From positions 1 through 34,880 of the forward strand of contig JAJZOZ010000010.1 of the NCBI GenBank assembly GCA_021811405.1: DNA of 34,880 nucleotides, read 5' to 3'. The first letter of the stretch is position 1; each line of letters opens with the position of its first letter. The notes beneath the pieces were generated by a model. It saw only the letters and a list, made by a program, of their open reading frames with translations, made no database searches and had not been told where the DNA came from. Positions 16,068-23,484 of the stretch are shown here, in pieces. The position numbers were made by a program, and so were the translations under genes. The stretch is from a bacterium. Its GTDB lineage: Bacteria; Elusimicrobiota; Elusimicrobia; Elusimicrobiales; UBA9959.

Positions 16068-17012
16068 ATGAACGAAGCCAAGCTCAGGAGCCTCTCGGCC
16101 GTCCTCTGCGCCGGCTGGAAAAAGAAGCCCGGCAAGGTCCTGGAGGCCGTCCTGGCCGTCTATTCGCGCCGCCCGGCCGGGAAAGGCCCGGAGTTCGTGG
16201 ACGACGGCTACGTCATGTCGCTGGCCGGCGACTCGGGCGCCCTGCGCTTCTTCTACGGGCTGGACTGCCGGCTGGGCCTGCTGCGCCCTTCCGCGGCGCT
16301 CGGGCGGGTGAAGCGGCGCCTGGAGACCTTCTCCTCGCTCTGCCTTTCCCTCAACCGCGGTTACGGCCTGGCTTTCGACGCCGGCCTGGCCGGCGGGCTG
16401 GCGGAGCGCCTGCTGCGCGGAGGCCTGCTGCCGGGCTGGCCCTTCTTCGGGGCCAAGCTGAAGCCGGACGGCGGGCTGGTCCTCACGGTCTATTTCATCG
16501 ACCCGCCTTGGGAGGCCGGCCTGGGCTGGAGCAATATGAAGCAGCTGCTCGGTACCGTGGGCCTTAAGCCGGCGGGGGTGGGGGAATTGCGGCTGCCCGG
16601 AGCCTTCGACTGCGCGGGTCTCTCGCTCTCCTCCGACGGAGGCCGGAGCCTGAAAATTTACACCCGCTTCCCTTCGCCCGCCGCCGCCGGCGGGGCGGCC
16701 GCTCTGAGGAAACTGCACGGCGCGGCCGGCGCGGACTTCCTAAAGCGCTGCGCGGAGGCGGCCGAGCGCCGGCCCGTCCGGCACTGGACCAACGCCTACG
16801 GCTTCGAGCCGGGCTCGGCCAGGCCGGTCTCGGTCAAGACGGAGATGCATTTCCGGTCGCCGGTGCCCGCGGCCGAGGCGATGCGCCTGCTGGGGATCGG
16901 GGCCGGTTCCGCGGAGGCCGCGCAGTGGGCCCTGCCGCTGGACAACGGCTGTGCGGTGACCACGCTGGCGGCGCAGAAGAGCCTGCGTACGCTGTACTTT
17001 ACCGCTTATTGA
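16068..17012 (+). CDS. Conserved-looking protein of unknown function; stop codon altered by an insertion element
   Basis: I do not recognise this 314-residue protein. It has no signal peptide, clear membrane segment or metal-binding motif. It shows repeated beta-hairpin-like segments (FFGAKLKPDGGLVLTVYF, LSLSSDGGRSLKIYTRF, SVKTEMHFRSP, SLRTLYFTAY) with helices between, recalling barrel proteins built from repeats; a link to ABBA-type prenyltransferases crossed my mind but is unsupported. It starts 13 bases after mogA and looks co-transcribed with the MOSC and mogA genes. An IS630-type element sits exactly in its stop codon: the original ended in Ala-TAA, and the present one reads TAT-TGA, adding one tyrosine. 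Confidence 0.75.
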   Translation: MNEAKLRSLSAVLCAGWKKKPGKVLEAVLAVYSRRPAGKGPEFVDDGYVMSLAGDSGALRFFYGLDCRLGLLRPSAALGRVKRRLETFSSLCLSLNRGYGLAFDAGLAGGLAERLLRGGLLPGWPFFGAKLKPDGGLVLTVYFIDPPWEAGLGWSNMKQLLGTVGLKPAGVGELRLPGAFDCAGLSLSSDGGRSLKIYTRFPSPAAAGGAAALRKLHGAAGADFLKRCAEAAERRPVRHWTNAYGFEPGSARPVSVKTEMHFRSPVPAAEAMRLLGIGAGSAEAAQWALPLDNGCAVTTLAAQKSLRTLYFTAY

Positions 17013-17587
17013 TACCTGCATAAGCAATGTCCTATCGAGGGCGTGAAAAAAGCGGGGTGGCATAGAGAAAAGACCGCAGTAGTCTGCCCCGGCCGCGCAG
17101 GCGTCCGGCATGATAGCGTGTCGTGAGTGATAGTTCGGAGATCTCTTTCGGCAGCCCAATTCGCCAGCGGGTTTCCCTTGAGGTATCCCCAGAGGTGTTC
17201 CACTGGATTCAGTTCTGGAGCGTAAGGCGGAAGATATTCGATATGCACGTTCGGATGGCGTGCAAGCCAGCGGTTTACGGTTACGGCGCGGTGTGTGTTG
17301 AGCCGGTCCCACACGATAAGCAGCTGCTTTTGGATCTGACGTGTCAGCCGGCGCAAGAAGAGCACAACTTTATGGGCCGTGACGTTGGCGTCGGTGTGGA
17401 GTGAAAAGTAAAGTCCTACCCGCCGATAGCGCGGAGGCAGGGTCAACGCGGCGATAACGGACACTTTGCGATGGGAACGAGTAGGTTGATAAAAAACCGG
17501 TGTGACGCCGCGAGGCGCCCAGGTCCTGCGCACCAGTGGGGCCATCATGAACCCGCTTTCGTCTATGAAGACAATCCGGGCGTTCAA
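17006..17587 (-). CDS. IS630-family transposase, C-terminal part (DDE catalytic domain)
   Basis: This part carries the DDE domain: first aspartate in VFIDESGF, second in LLIVWDRLNTH, and glutamate in YAPELNPVEHLWGYLK. It is out of frame (-1) with the N-terminal part. The listed TTG start is only the first possible codon; the true junction is at the T3A7 tract (17598-17607 on the minus strand), where the frame would read LKKARALNARIVFID. The canonical C-terminus is near PAFF; the last dozen residues run through the terminal repeat, and the TAA stop is made of the duplicated TA plus one chromosomal base. Confidence 0.85.
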   Translation of the reverse strand: MNARIVFIDESGFMMAPLVRRTWAPRGVTPVFYQPTRSHRKVSVIAALTLPPRYRRVGLYFSLHTDANVTAHKVVLFLRRLTRQIQKQLLIVWDRLNTHRAVTVNRWLARHPNVHIEYLPPYAPELNPVEHLWGYLKGNPLANWAAERDLRTITHDTLSCRTPARPGQTTAVFSLCHPAFFTPSIGHCLCRYQ

Positions 17588-18111
17588 CGCGCGGGCTTTT
17601 TTTAAATGGCGGGCCAGGTAGCGCGGACCCAGGTCTTTATGGCTTTTTCATCGCGTTCCCTGGCGCGGCGTTCCGGTTTCTGCGGAGTCCAGCCGAGAGA
17701 GCGCAGGAGCCTGCCTAAATGGTCAACATGATAGCTGACCCGAAATTCCTTTTCTATCACGGTCGCCACACGGGGGCATGTCCAGAGGTCCGTGAAGAAG
17801 CCGGCGCTTCTTGCGCCCTTAAGGAGCAGTTCTACGAGCCGGGATTTGCGCTTGGCGGAAAGTTTGGGCGGCCGACCGACAGCGGGCTTTGCTTTAAGGC
17901 TTTTGCGGCCGGATTTAAGGTAGGCCGCCTTCCAGCGGCGCGCGGAACGCCTATCCACCTTAAGCTTTTTGGCTACATCAACAGGCTGGAATCCGTTTTG
18001 GAACAAAACGACTGCCTGCATCCTTCGTTGTTCGAGTTGTTGTGGGCTGCCGAATGGGCGCATGGCGCACCTCCAGCCCATAGTATAGGACATTAGTTAT
18101 ACAGGTATCAA
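17009..18111 (-). mobile_element. IS630-family insertion sequence
   Basis: The terminal inverted repeats match at 24 of 27 positions (17009-17035 and the complement of 18085-18111), both beginning TTGATACCTG. A TA dinucleotide flanks each end (17007-17008 and 18112-18113), the target duplication typical of IS630/Tc1-mariner elements. The length is 1103 bp. The single transposase gene on the minus strand is split by a frameshift. The element lies between the unknown gene of the molybdenum cluster and an AT-richer islet, and may have arrived separately from either. Confidence 0.9.
17602..18063 (-). CDS. IS630-family transposase, N-terminal part (HTH domain), frameshifted
   Basis: This 153-residue fragment contains the helix-turn-helix DNA-binding region (QPVDVAKKLKVDRRSARRWKAAYL) and a basic GRPPKLSAKRKSRL linker, and it ends at TWPAI-TAA just before the point where the DDE domain continues in the -1 frame. 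I start at the ATG at 18063, which has GGAGG six bases upstream; a longer start at 18093 would lie inside the terminal repeat. The stop falls at the T3A7 tract. The heptamer TTTAAAA there is not in the phase needed for standard -1 slippage from this frame, so loss of one base (inactivation) is more likely than programmed frameshifting. Confidence 0.85.
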   Translation of the reverse strand: MRPFGSPQQLEQRRMQAVVLFQNGFQPVDVAKKLKVDRRSARRWKAAYLKSGRKSLKAKPAVGRPPKLSAKRKSRLVELLLKGARSAGFFTDLWTCPRVATVIEKEFRVSYHVDHLGRLLRSLGWTPQKPERRARERDEKAIKTWVRATWPAI

Positions 18112-18177
18112 TAACCGACTATTACAGCTGCAGGCAAAGGCGGAGCTGCGGCCGCAAGGGCCGTTTCCGCATAGGAT

Positions 18178-18789
18178 TTAGTCGGATAAGGCGTAGTTTA
18201 CAAATTTGCCTTCGTGGAAATAATAAATGCTTTGGCTCCCCTCAAAACCACCATATTTGAAAGCATCTGTCTTTAAATCTATTTCCGGCCGGTTATATGC
18301 AGGTTCTGCTTTGATTTTGCTTGGAGGTATAAGCTCAAGACACTCCTCAACGCGACCAGCTCCCTTTTTGTCTGGGGATACCGGGTTCTTAAAAAAGGAA
18401 CTGGCGCCAAATTCCGACACAGCATAACTATTACCTTCGGACAATATTACAATCCGTTTATAGTGTGTCTTGTTGTGCCCAATCAAAACCACATCAGGAT
18501 TTGCATCGCCGTTGAAATCACCAATAAGAACTGGTGGAGTTTGATAACCGGTAACGGTTCTGTCAAACCATAACACTTTGTACGGGTATATTTTACGGAG
18601 TAGAGGATTAAAGTCCTCTGCATTTAATGCCTGGAATTCCGGATCATACTTTCTTAACGCCAGTTCCATCCCCGTAGAGAGACTGACTTTATATTCAAAA
18701 TCAATTCTCGGGGGAGCATCAAACGAATCCGCGGCCTGACAGAACCGTGCTAAAAACAAACTCAACGGCAGAGCTAAAACTAGTTTCAT
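18178..18789 (-). CDS. Secreted protein with a Ca-binding-like repeat, AT-rich islet
   Basis: This 203-residue protein starts with a signal peptide (MKLVLALPLSLFLARFCQA, cleavage likely before AD). Near the middle, LIGDFNGDANPDVVLIGH resembles an FG-GAP/VCBS-type repeat, where D-x-N-x-D loops bind calcium in exported proteins. The rest is unrecognised. Its ATG overlaps the stop of the upstream peptidase gene (ATGA), so the two are coupled and probably act together in the periplasm or outside. An in-frame start 19 codons earlier would hide the signal peptide. GC content is visibly lower than in flanking genes, a sign of transfer. Confidence 0.75.
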   Translation of the reverse strand: MKLVLALPLSLFLARFCQAADSFDAPPRIDFEYKVSLSTGMELALRKYDPEFQALNAEDFNPLLRKIYPYKVLWFDRTVTGYQTPPVLIGDFNGDANPDVVLIGHNKTHYKRIVILSEGNSYAVSEFGASSFFKNPVSPDKKGAGRVEECLELIPPSKIKAEPAYNRPEIDLKTDAFKYGGFEGSQSIYYFHEGKFVNYALSD

Positions 18790-19955
18790 TTCACGGAGTA
18801 CGGTTTGGGACAAGCCGATACTTCCGGAGGAAGATAACTGGAGCACTCTTTACGAGTGTCGTCCTGTGGGGTTACTTGTGGATCAGTTGGCCTCGCAAAA
18901 TTGAAATGATAATGCTCAACCCTGTCCAAAGCGTCCATTTCTGTCTCCGAGAACAGGGACAAATCACGCCCTAAAAGTGAGCCCGGCGCTTTGCCTTCAA
19001 ATAGGGGCTCCACCTGATATCTACAAGCCAACTCTTTTAGACAATCCCTTTTCTGCTGTGTGTTTACAGTAGATGAGCGCACATCTATCTGGCGTCCATA
19101 CCTATGATAAAAATGCTCTTGTCCATCAACCCAGCAATTCGGGACCGTATTTGATTCAACAGGGGGAGAATTATACCGACCTCCCCAGACAAGCCCCATG
19201 TCGTTAACAGTCAACTTCTCATTGAACTGCTGGTAATAGTCCCAGGCTATCTTTTTCATTTTGGCATTGGTGTCGGGGGTGCCAAAACGATTTGCCGGAT
19301 GATATTGACTGGTGGGTTTGAACGCGAAGTACGGTTCTTCTGTAAGTTCCGCCAGCTGAATTAGATTCTGCGCCGTGACCGCAACATGATCTTCATCCCC
19401 GATCGTCCCGGTACACCCACCGGAGAAGTCCGCACGGTCGTAAGCAAGCGTGGCGAATACTGGTGCTTTAAAATAAACTCGGTACGCTGTGTTACCAGGA
19501 ATGTTTGATTTACATATTTTCGTCGGCAGTGGTTTACCATCGCTCTGATTCAAGAAGGAATACGAGTATGGATCAGCTGACGTGTGGTTATGCCCGGCAG
19601 TCTCAGTCTTAAATGTGTAAGACCAACAGACACCCCAAGGCTTAGGGTTTTGCCCGGTGCATTTAAATTCCCAATAGCGATTTTTGTTTGGCATAAACTC
19701 ATAAACATCTTTTCCATCCGCAGCCAACCGAGGCGTTACAAGTTCTTCACGCCCATCTTCTTTTATTTCGTAAAGTCTTTTAGAGGCGGTCCGCACCTCA
19801 TTCTCTGGTGCTGGTATCGGATTTGTTTCCTGGGTTTCTTTCAGAAGGCTCGTAAAACTTACCGGCGCAGCTTGCTTCCCATCAAAGTTGACACTAGCGC
19901 TAAATGACGGCGTGACGAGCCCGAGAAATAATACTACCTGAAGTGCTGGTTTCAT
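18786..19955 (-). CDS. Secreted protein with a probable LAS-type zinc peptidase domain
   Basis: This 389-residue protein has a signal peptide (MKPALQVVLFLGLVTPSFSA). Residues about 60-200 form an unknown cysteine-containing domain. The C-terminal half carries H284-x6-D291 in YHRYGRQIDVR and E347-x2-H350 in VEHYHFNF. That is the spacing of the zinc ligands and catalytic acid in LAS peptidases such as VanX and M15 enzymes (H-x6-D, later E-x2-H), and DMGLVWGGR before it also fits murein endopeptidases. It probably cuts peptidoglycan peptides, but the call rests on motifs only. AAGGGG precedes the ATG, and a strong promoter lies upstream. The region is AT-richer than the genome around it. Confidence 0.72.
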   Translation of the reverse strand: MKPALQVVLFLGLVTPSFSASVNFDGKQAAPVSFTSLLKETQETNPIPAPENEVRTASKRLYEIKEDGREELVTPRLAADGKDVYEFMPNKNRYWEFKCTGQNPKPWGVCWSYTFKTETAGHNHTSADPYSYSFLNQSDGKPLPTKICKSNIPGNTAYRVYFKAPVFATLAYDRADFSGGCTGTIGDEDHVAVTAQNLIQLAELTEEPYFAFKPTSQYHPANRFGTPDTNAKMKKIAWDYYQQFNEKLTVNDMGLVWGGRYNSPPVESNTVPNCWVDGQEHFYHRYGRQIDVRSSTVNTQQKRDCLKELACRYQVEPLFEGKAPGSLLGRDLSLFSETEMDALDRVEHYHFNFARPTDPQVTPQDDTRKECSSYLPPEVSACPKPYSVK

Positions 19956-19994
19956 GTAGTCCCCTTAACCCGGTGAAATAACGACTGTTAGAGT

Positions 19995-20023
19995 TTTATA
20001 CCAAAATAGCCGAGGGGCTTCAA
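19995..20023 (-). promoter_or_regulatory. Sigma70-type promoter of the secreted-protein islet
   Basis: On the minus strand, TTGAAG (complement of 20018-20023), a 17-bp spacer and TATAAA (complement of 19995-20000) form a near-consensus promoter about 40 bases before the peptidase start. An inverted repeat GGGGCT/AGCCCC (20014-20019, 20029-20034) overlaps the -35 box and could be an operator or a small stem. Confidence 0.7.
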
Positions 20024-20086
20024 GGTTTAGCCCCCGGGATTTCTCATTGATAACCGGAACCCGAGTTTGGTAGATTAAATGATATC

Positions 20087-22195
20087 ATGCGCTTTCCCTC
20101 AAAGAAGAACATAGCCCTGCTCACGACCCCCCCGACCTTCGTGGAAAGGAGCATCTGCCCGCTCGGCCTGCCGCCGGTGGGCATCTTCAAGCTGGCGGCC
20201 TTCCTGAAGAAGGCCGGCAACAGCGTCTCCTACATAAACATGCATTCCGGCGCGGTGGACACCGTCTCGCTGAGCCTTAAGCCCGAGGCCGTCTCCATGT
20301 GGAAGGAGAAACCGCTCGGCAGCAAGGGCTCCCGGAAGGCCAGGATGATGATAAGCGGCAGGAGCTCGGAGTACTTCGCCGAGCAGCTCAGGGGGCTCGA
20401 GCGCAAGCCGCACGAGGTCTGGATCAGCTGCGCCTTCACCTTCGACTACGACCTGGTCAAGGAGTACGCGGACATAGCGAGGAGCATCTACCCGGAAGCG
20501 AAGGTCGTGGTGGGCGGGGACTTCGTCCGGACCATGCCCGAGCTGGCGAAGAAGGCGGGCGCCGACGAGCATTTCACCGGCAGGTTGCCGGAGGCCGACG
20601 CCTGCGTCCCGGATTTCCCCGCCGAAGGAAAATGGCAGTTCGGCATGTTCCAGCTGCAGACCGGCTGCGTCAACAAGTGCTCCTTCTGCCATATCAGCAT
20701 GGACCGCCCGCAGCGCTTCGACGTGGACGGGGTCATCGCCTACATGAAGGACTTCTACGACAGGCACCGCCCCGAGTGCTTCTGGAACTGGGACCCTAAC
20801 GTGGCGCTGTACCCGCGGCAGTTCGAGGAGTTCCTGGACAAGTACATCGCCAGCGGCATGAAGGCCGAGATCAAGTTCGCCAAGGGCCTGCAGCCGAACC
20901 GGATAACCGAGAGCATGCTGAAGAAGATGGCCGCCGCCCGCGCCTCCGCCACGCTGCCGATGGAGTGCGCCAACTACGAGGCGACGAAGCGCCTGCAGAA
21001 GCCCTACACCATCATCTCCTCTGTCAAGCTGCTGCACATGGCCAAGAAGAGCGGGGTGCAGATGGCCGACTGCCCCTGCACCTCCCTGCTGGGCTACCCG
21101 GACGACGATTTCGGCGCTTTCTTCCGGATCTACCTGGCGGTGCTGCGCGCCGGGGCCTCGCCGGCCCCGTTCCCGGTCTATCTTTTCCCCGGCTCGCCGG
21201 ATTACAAGAAGTATTACCCGCTTATAAAGCACAAGGACTTGAGCGAGCTGCACGGCCAGCTCTGGCCGCTGCTAGCCGACGAGGACCTGGACAAGTACCA
21301 GGGCTTCTTCAGGTTCATAGAGGAGACCCGCCTCGGCAGCCTGATGACCAACATCAATATGCTCACCAGGGACTTGAAGGAGGTCCTGCTGGCGGAACTG
21401 AAAACCACCTCGCGCTTTACGGAGCTGTGCCTGAACGCAAAGAAGGATACGCTGGAGGAGTTCAGAAAGATAGAGAAGGAGATGAAGTTCCCGGTCTACA
21501 AGAAGCCCCCGGAGAAGAAGGACGCGCCCGCGGCCCCCGCCGCCAAGGCCCCGGCCAGGAAGGGCAAGGCGCCGGAAAAGGTGCTCTATATCGTAGCCAA
21601 CCCGATGCCGCTGGAGAAGTCGGTCTCCAGGCAGATGGGCAAGCTCTTCATGGACGCCAGGCTGAAGGCCGCGCCGAAGACGAAGTTCACCACGCTCGAC
21701 CTCTGCGAGGAGGGGCTCACGTTCATCAACCGGGAATACGTGGAGGCCGTCTACCACAAGAGCAAGGCCCCCGTCTCCGCGGAGACCGAGCGGCTGATGG
21801 GGCTGGCGGACAAGTACATAGCGCTGCTGCGGGCCGCCGACGAGGTGGTCTTCGCCACGCCTATGTACACGCTCTCGATACCGGCGGTGCTGAAGGCTTT
21901 CCTGGAGCTGGTGGCCAGCCGCCTCTATTACTACGAAGGGCGCATGCTGGAGCCGCGGCCCACGGTCTGCCTGCTCTCGAGGGACGGCGACTACCGCGCC
22001 GACGGCAAGGCGGACCCGCCGCATTACCCGTACATGAACGTGCAGGAGACCATCCTGACGGCCGCCATCGGCTTCATAGGCCTGTCCCACGAAGTGAAGT
22101 TCATCACCGCCACCGCCCTCGGCGACCCGGACAGGGGCGATGAGATGCGGAAAAAGGCCATGCGCGAGGTGGAGGAGTTCGCGGCGGCGGTCTGA
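20087..22195 (+). CDS. Radical SAM protein fused to an azoreductase-like flavodoxin domain
   Basis: This 702-residue fusion has three parts. Residues about 1-170 look like a cobalamin-binding-type Rossmann domain (ends in KVVVGGDFVRTMPEL), though the classic DxHxxG is not intact (NMHSG). Residues about 185-480 are a radical SAM domain with C194, C198 and C201 (C-x3-C-x2-C) and a B12-radical-SAM-like layout. A Pro/Ala/Lys-rich linker (about 466-496) leads to residues 498-702, which resemble the FMN-dependent NADH:azoreductase AzoR (VLYIVANPMP, ADEVVFATPMYTLSIPAVLKAFLELV, then GFIGLSHEVKF). The fused flavodoxin could deliver electrons to the cluster. The substrate is unknown. No ribosome site precedes the ATG, and TTAAAT lies 6 bases upstream. 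Confidence 0.85.
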   Translation: MRFPSKKNIALLTTPPTFVERSICPLGLPPVGIFKLAAFLKKAGNSVSYINMHSGAVDTVSLSLKPEAVSMWKEKPLGSKGSRKARMMISGRSSEYFAEQLRGLERKPHEVWISCAFTFDYDLVKEYADIARSIYPEAKVVVGGDFVRTMPELAKKAGADEHFTGRLPEADACVPDFPAEGKWQFGMFQLQTGCVNKCSFCHISMDRPQRFDVDGVIAYMKDFYDRHRPECFWNWDPNVALYPRQFEEFLDKYIASGMKAEIKFAKGLQPNRITESMLKKMAAARASATLPMECANYEATKRLQKPYTIISSVKLLHMAKKSGVQMADCPCTSLLGYPDDDFGAFFRIYLAVLRAGASPAPFPVYLFPGSPDYKKYYPLIKHKDLSELHGQLWPLLADEDLDKYQGFFRFIEETRLGSLMTNINMLTRDLKEVLLAELKTTSRFTELCLNAKKDTLEEFRKIEKEMKFPVYKKPPEKKDAPAAPAAKAPARKGKAPEKVLYIVANPMPLEKSVSRQMGKLFMDARLKAAPKTKFTTLDLCEEGLTFINREYVEAVYHKSKAPVSAETERLMGLADKYIALLRAADEVVFATPMYTLSIPAVLKAFLELVASRLYYYEGRMLEPRPTVCLLSRDGDYRADGKADPPHYPYMNVQETILTAAIGFIGLSHEVKFITATALGDPDRGDEMRKKAMREVEEFAAAV

Positions 22196-22231
22196 GGCCC
22201 GGGAAGACGGCCGGAGACCGGAGCGCTGGGT

Positions 22232-23404
22232 TCAGGCCCCGCGCTCCGCTTTTTTCAGGCGCGCCGCCAGGGCGGCCGCGGCCCCGCCGCCCTTCACGGT
22301 CAGCAGCAGCCCCAGCGGGGCGAACGGAGAGAAGAAGCGCCCGGCCCAGAAGACGTGGCCCGGAAAGGCGTAGGGGAGCGTGAGCAGGAACATCCAGCCC
22401 GGGATAAGGCGCAGCTCCGGCGAGGCGAGCGCGCTTGCCAGCCCCAGCAGGTACAGCGCGAGCAGGAGCCATCTCAGCGCGCCCGGCAGCCCCAGGGAGA
22501 AGTACACCTTCTCGTAGAAGTCCCAGAAGCCGCGGGACATCCCGACCGCGGAATCCCTGACGAATTCCCACGGCGTGTGTTTCCCGAAAGCCCAACTGCG
22601 GAAGTTGAGGCGGGGGGCGTAGGCGTCCTTCTGCCAGTCGTCGAAGGTGGCCGCGAAGCCGGGTTTGCCTATGTATTCCAGGTTGGAAAAGAAGTAGGAA
22701 TGCAGGTTCACCGAATAGAAGGCGTCCCCGTGTCTTACGTAATTGTTCCGCAGGTGGCCGGTCAGGAGCAGCAGGGCCGGCAGCAGCGCCAGCAGCGGCC
22801 GCGGGGTGCGCGCTTTCAGGCCGGCCGCGCAGAGCAGCAGCAGGCCGGAGCCTGCGTAGGTGACGCGCGTAAGTATAAGCGCCGCGAGAGCTCCTGCCGC
22901 GGCAAGCCAGTTCCTCCGGCGCCGCAAGGCCGGGTCGTCGTACAGCGTGCTGAGCAGCAGGAGCAGGCAGGGCGTTTCTATCAGGTGCCTCAGGCCGACC
23001 CCGTCCGACATCACCTGGCCAGGCAGGAAGGCGTAGAGGAGGACCGCGGCCCAGGCGGAGCCGCGGCCCAGCAGGCGGTCTGAAAGCCGGAACAGCAGCA
23101 GCAGCGCCGGCGCCGCCCAGAGGCTGGTGGCCAGGCGTATCCAGGGCGTGGTACCCGCGCCCAGCTTTCCCAGCAGCCAGAGCCACCAGACGAAGAGCGG
23201 TTCCCGGGGCGAAGTGTCGAAAGGCTGGGTCAGCGGCAGCGAGGACGGCAGGAAGGAGCCCAGGTCCATGTGCGGCGGCTCGGTCCTGGTCCAGAAGACG
23301 TAGGCCGCGCGCACGGCCAGGGCCAGGACGGCCAGCAGCCAGAGCCGGCGGCCGGCGGCTGGCGCCGGGTCCGTCGCCTGCCCTTCTTTTCCGATCCCTC
23401 GCAT
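22232..23404 (-). CDS. Multi-spanning membrane protein, PMT/GT39-83-like glycosyltransferase
   Basis: This 390-residue protein has about nine membrane segments. It begins with a short basic tail and a first transmembrane helix (LWLLAVLALAVRAAYVFW), followed by a periplasmic-side loop with PPHMDLGSF and then REPLFVWWLWLLGKL. In GT-C glycosyltransferases (ArnT, PMT, PF13231 families) an acidic residue after the first helix and a REPLF/RPPLY-type segment are typical. They transfer sugars from polyprenyl-phosphate carriers to proteins or lipids outside the membrane. Sequence alone does not give donor or acceptor. A -10-like TATAGT (complement of 23416-23421) lies 11 bases before the ATG. It is divergent from the DEAD-box helicase gene. 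Confidence 0.72.
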   Translation of the reverse strand: MRGIGKEGQATDPAPAAGRRLWLLAVLALAVRAAYVFWTRTEPPHMDLGSFLPSSLPLTQPFDTSPREPLFVWWLWLLGKLGAGTTPWIRLATSLWAAPALLLLFRLSDRLLGRGSAWAAVLLYAFLPGQVMSDGVGLRHLIETPCLLLLLSTLYDDPALRRRRNWLAAAGALAALILTRVTYAGSGLLLLCAAGLKARTPRPLLALLPALLLLTGHLRNNYVRHGDAFYSVNLHSYFFSNLEYIGKPGFAATFDDWQKDAYAPRLNFRSWAFGKHTPWEFVRDSAVGMSRGFWDFYEKVYFSLGLPGALRWLLLALYLLGLASALASPELRLIPGWMFLLTLPYAFPGHVFWAGRFFSPFAPLGLLLTVKGGGAAAALAARLKKAERGA

Positions 23405-23473
23405 AGAGGCTTTAAACTATACAAAATTGGCGCGCCGGGGGGCGGCCCGCTGTCCCCGGCTTTCCATATATGC

Positions 23474-23479
23474 GATAAT
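23474..23479 (+). promoter_or_regulatory. -10 box five bases before the DEAD-box helicase start
   Basis: GATAAT ends 5 bases before the ATG at 23485, with no ribosome site between. Transcription would begin at or next to the start codon, so the mRNA is probably leaderless. No clear -35 box is seen. Confidence 0.45.
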
Positions 23480-23484
23480 TAACT

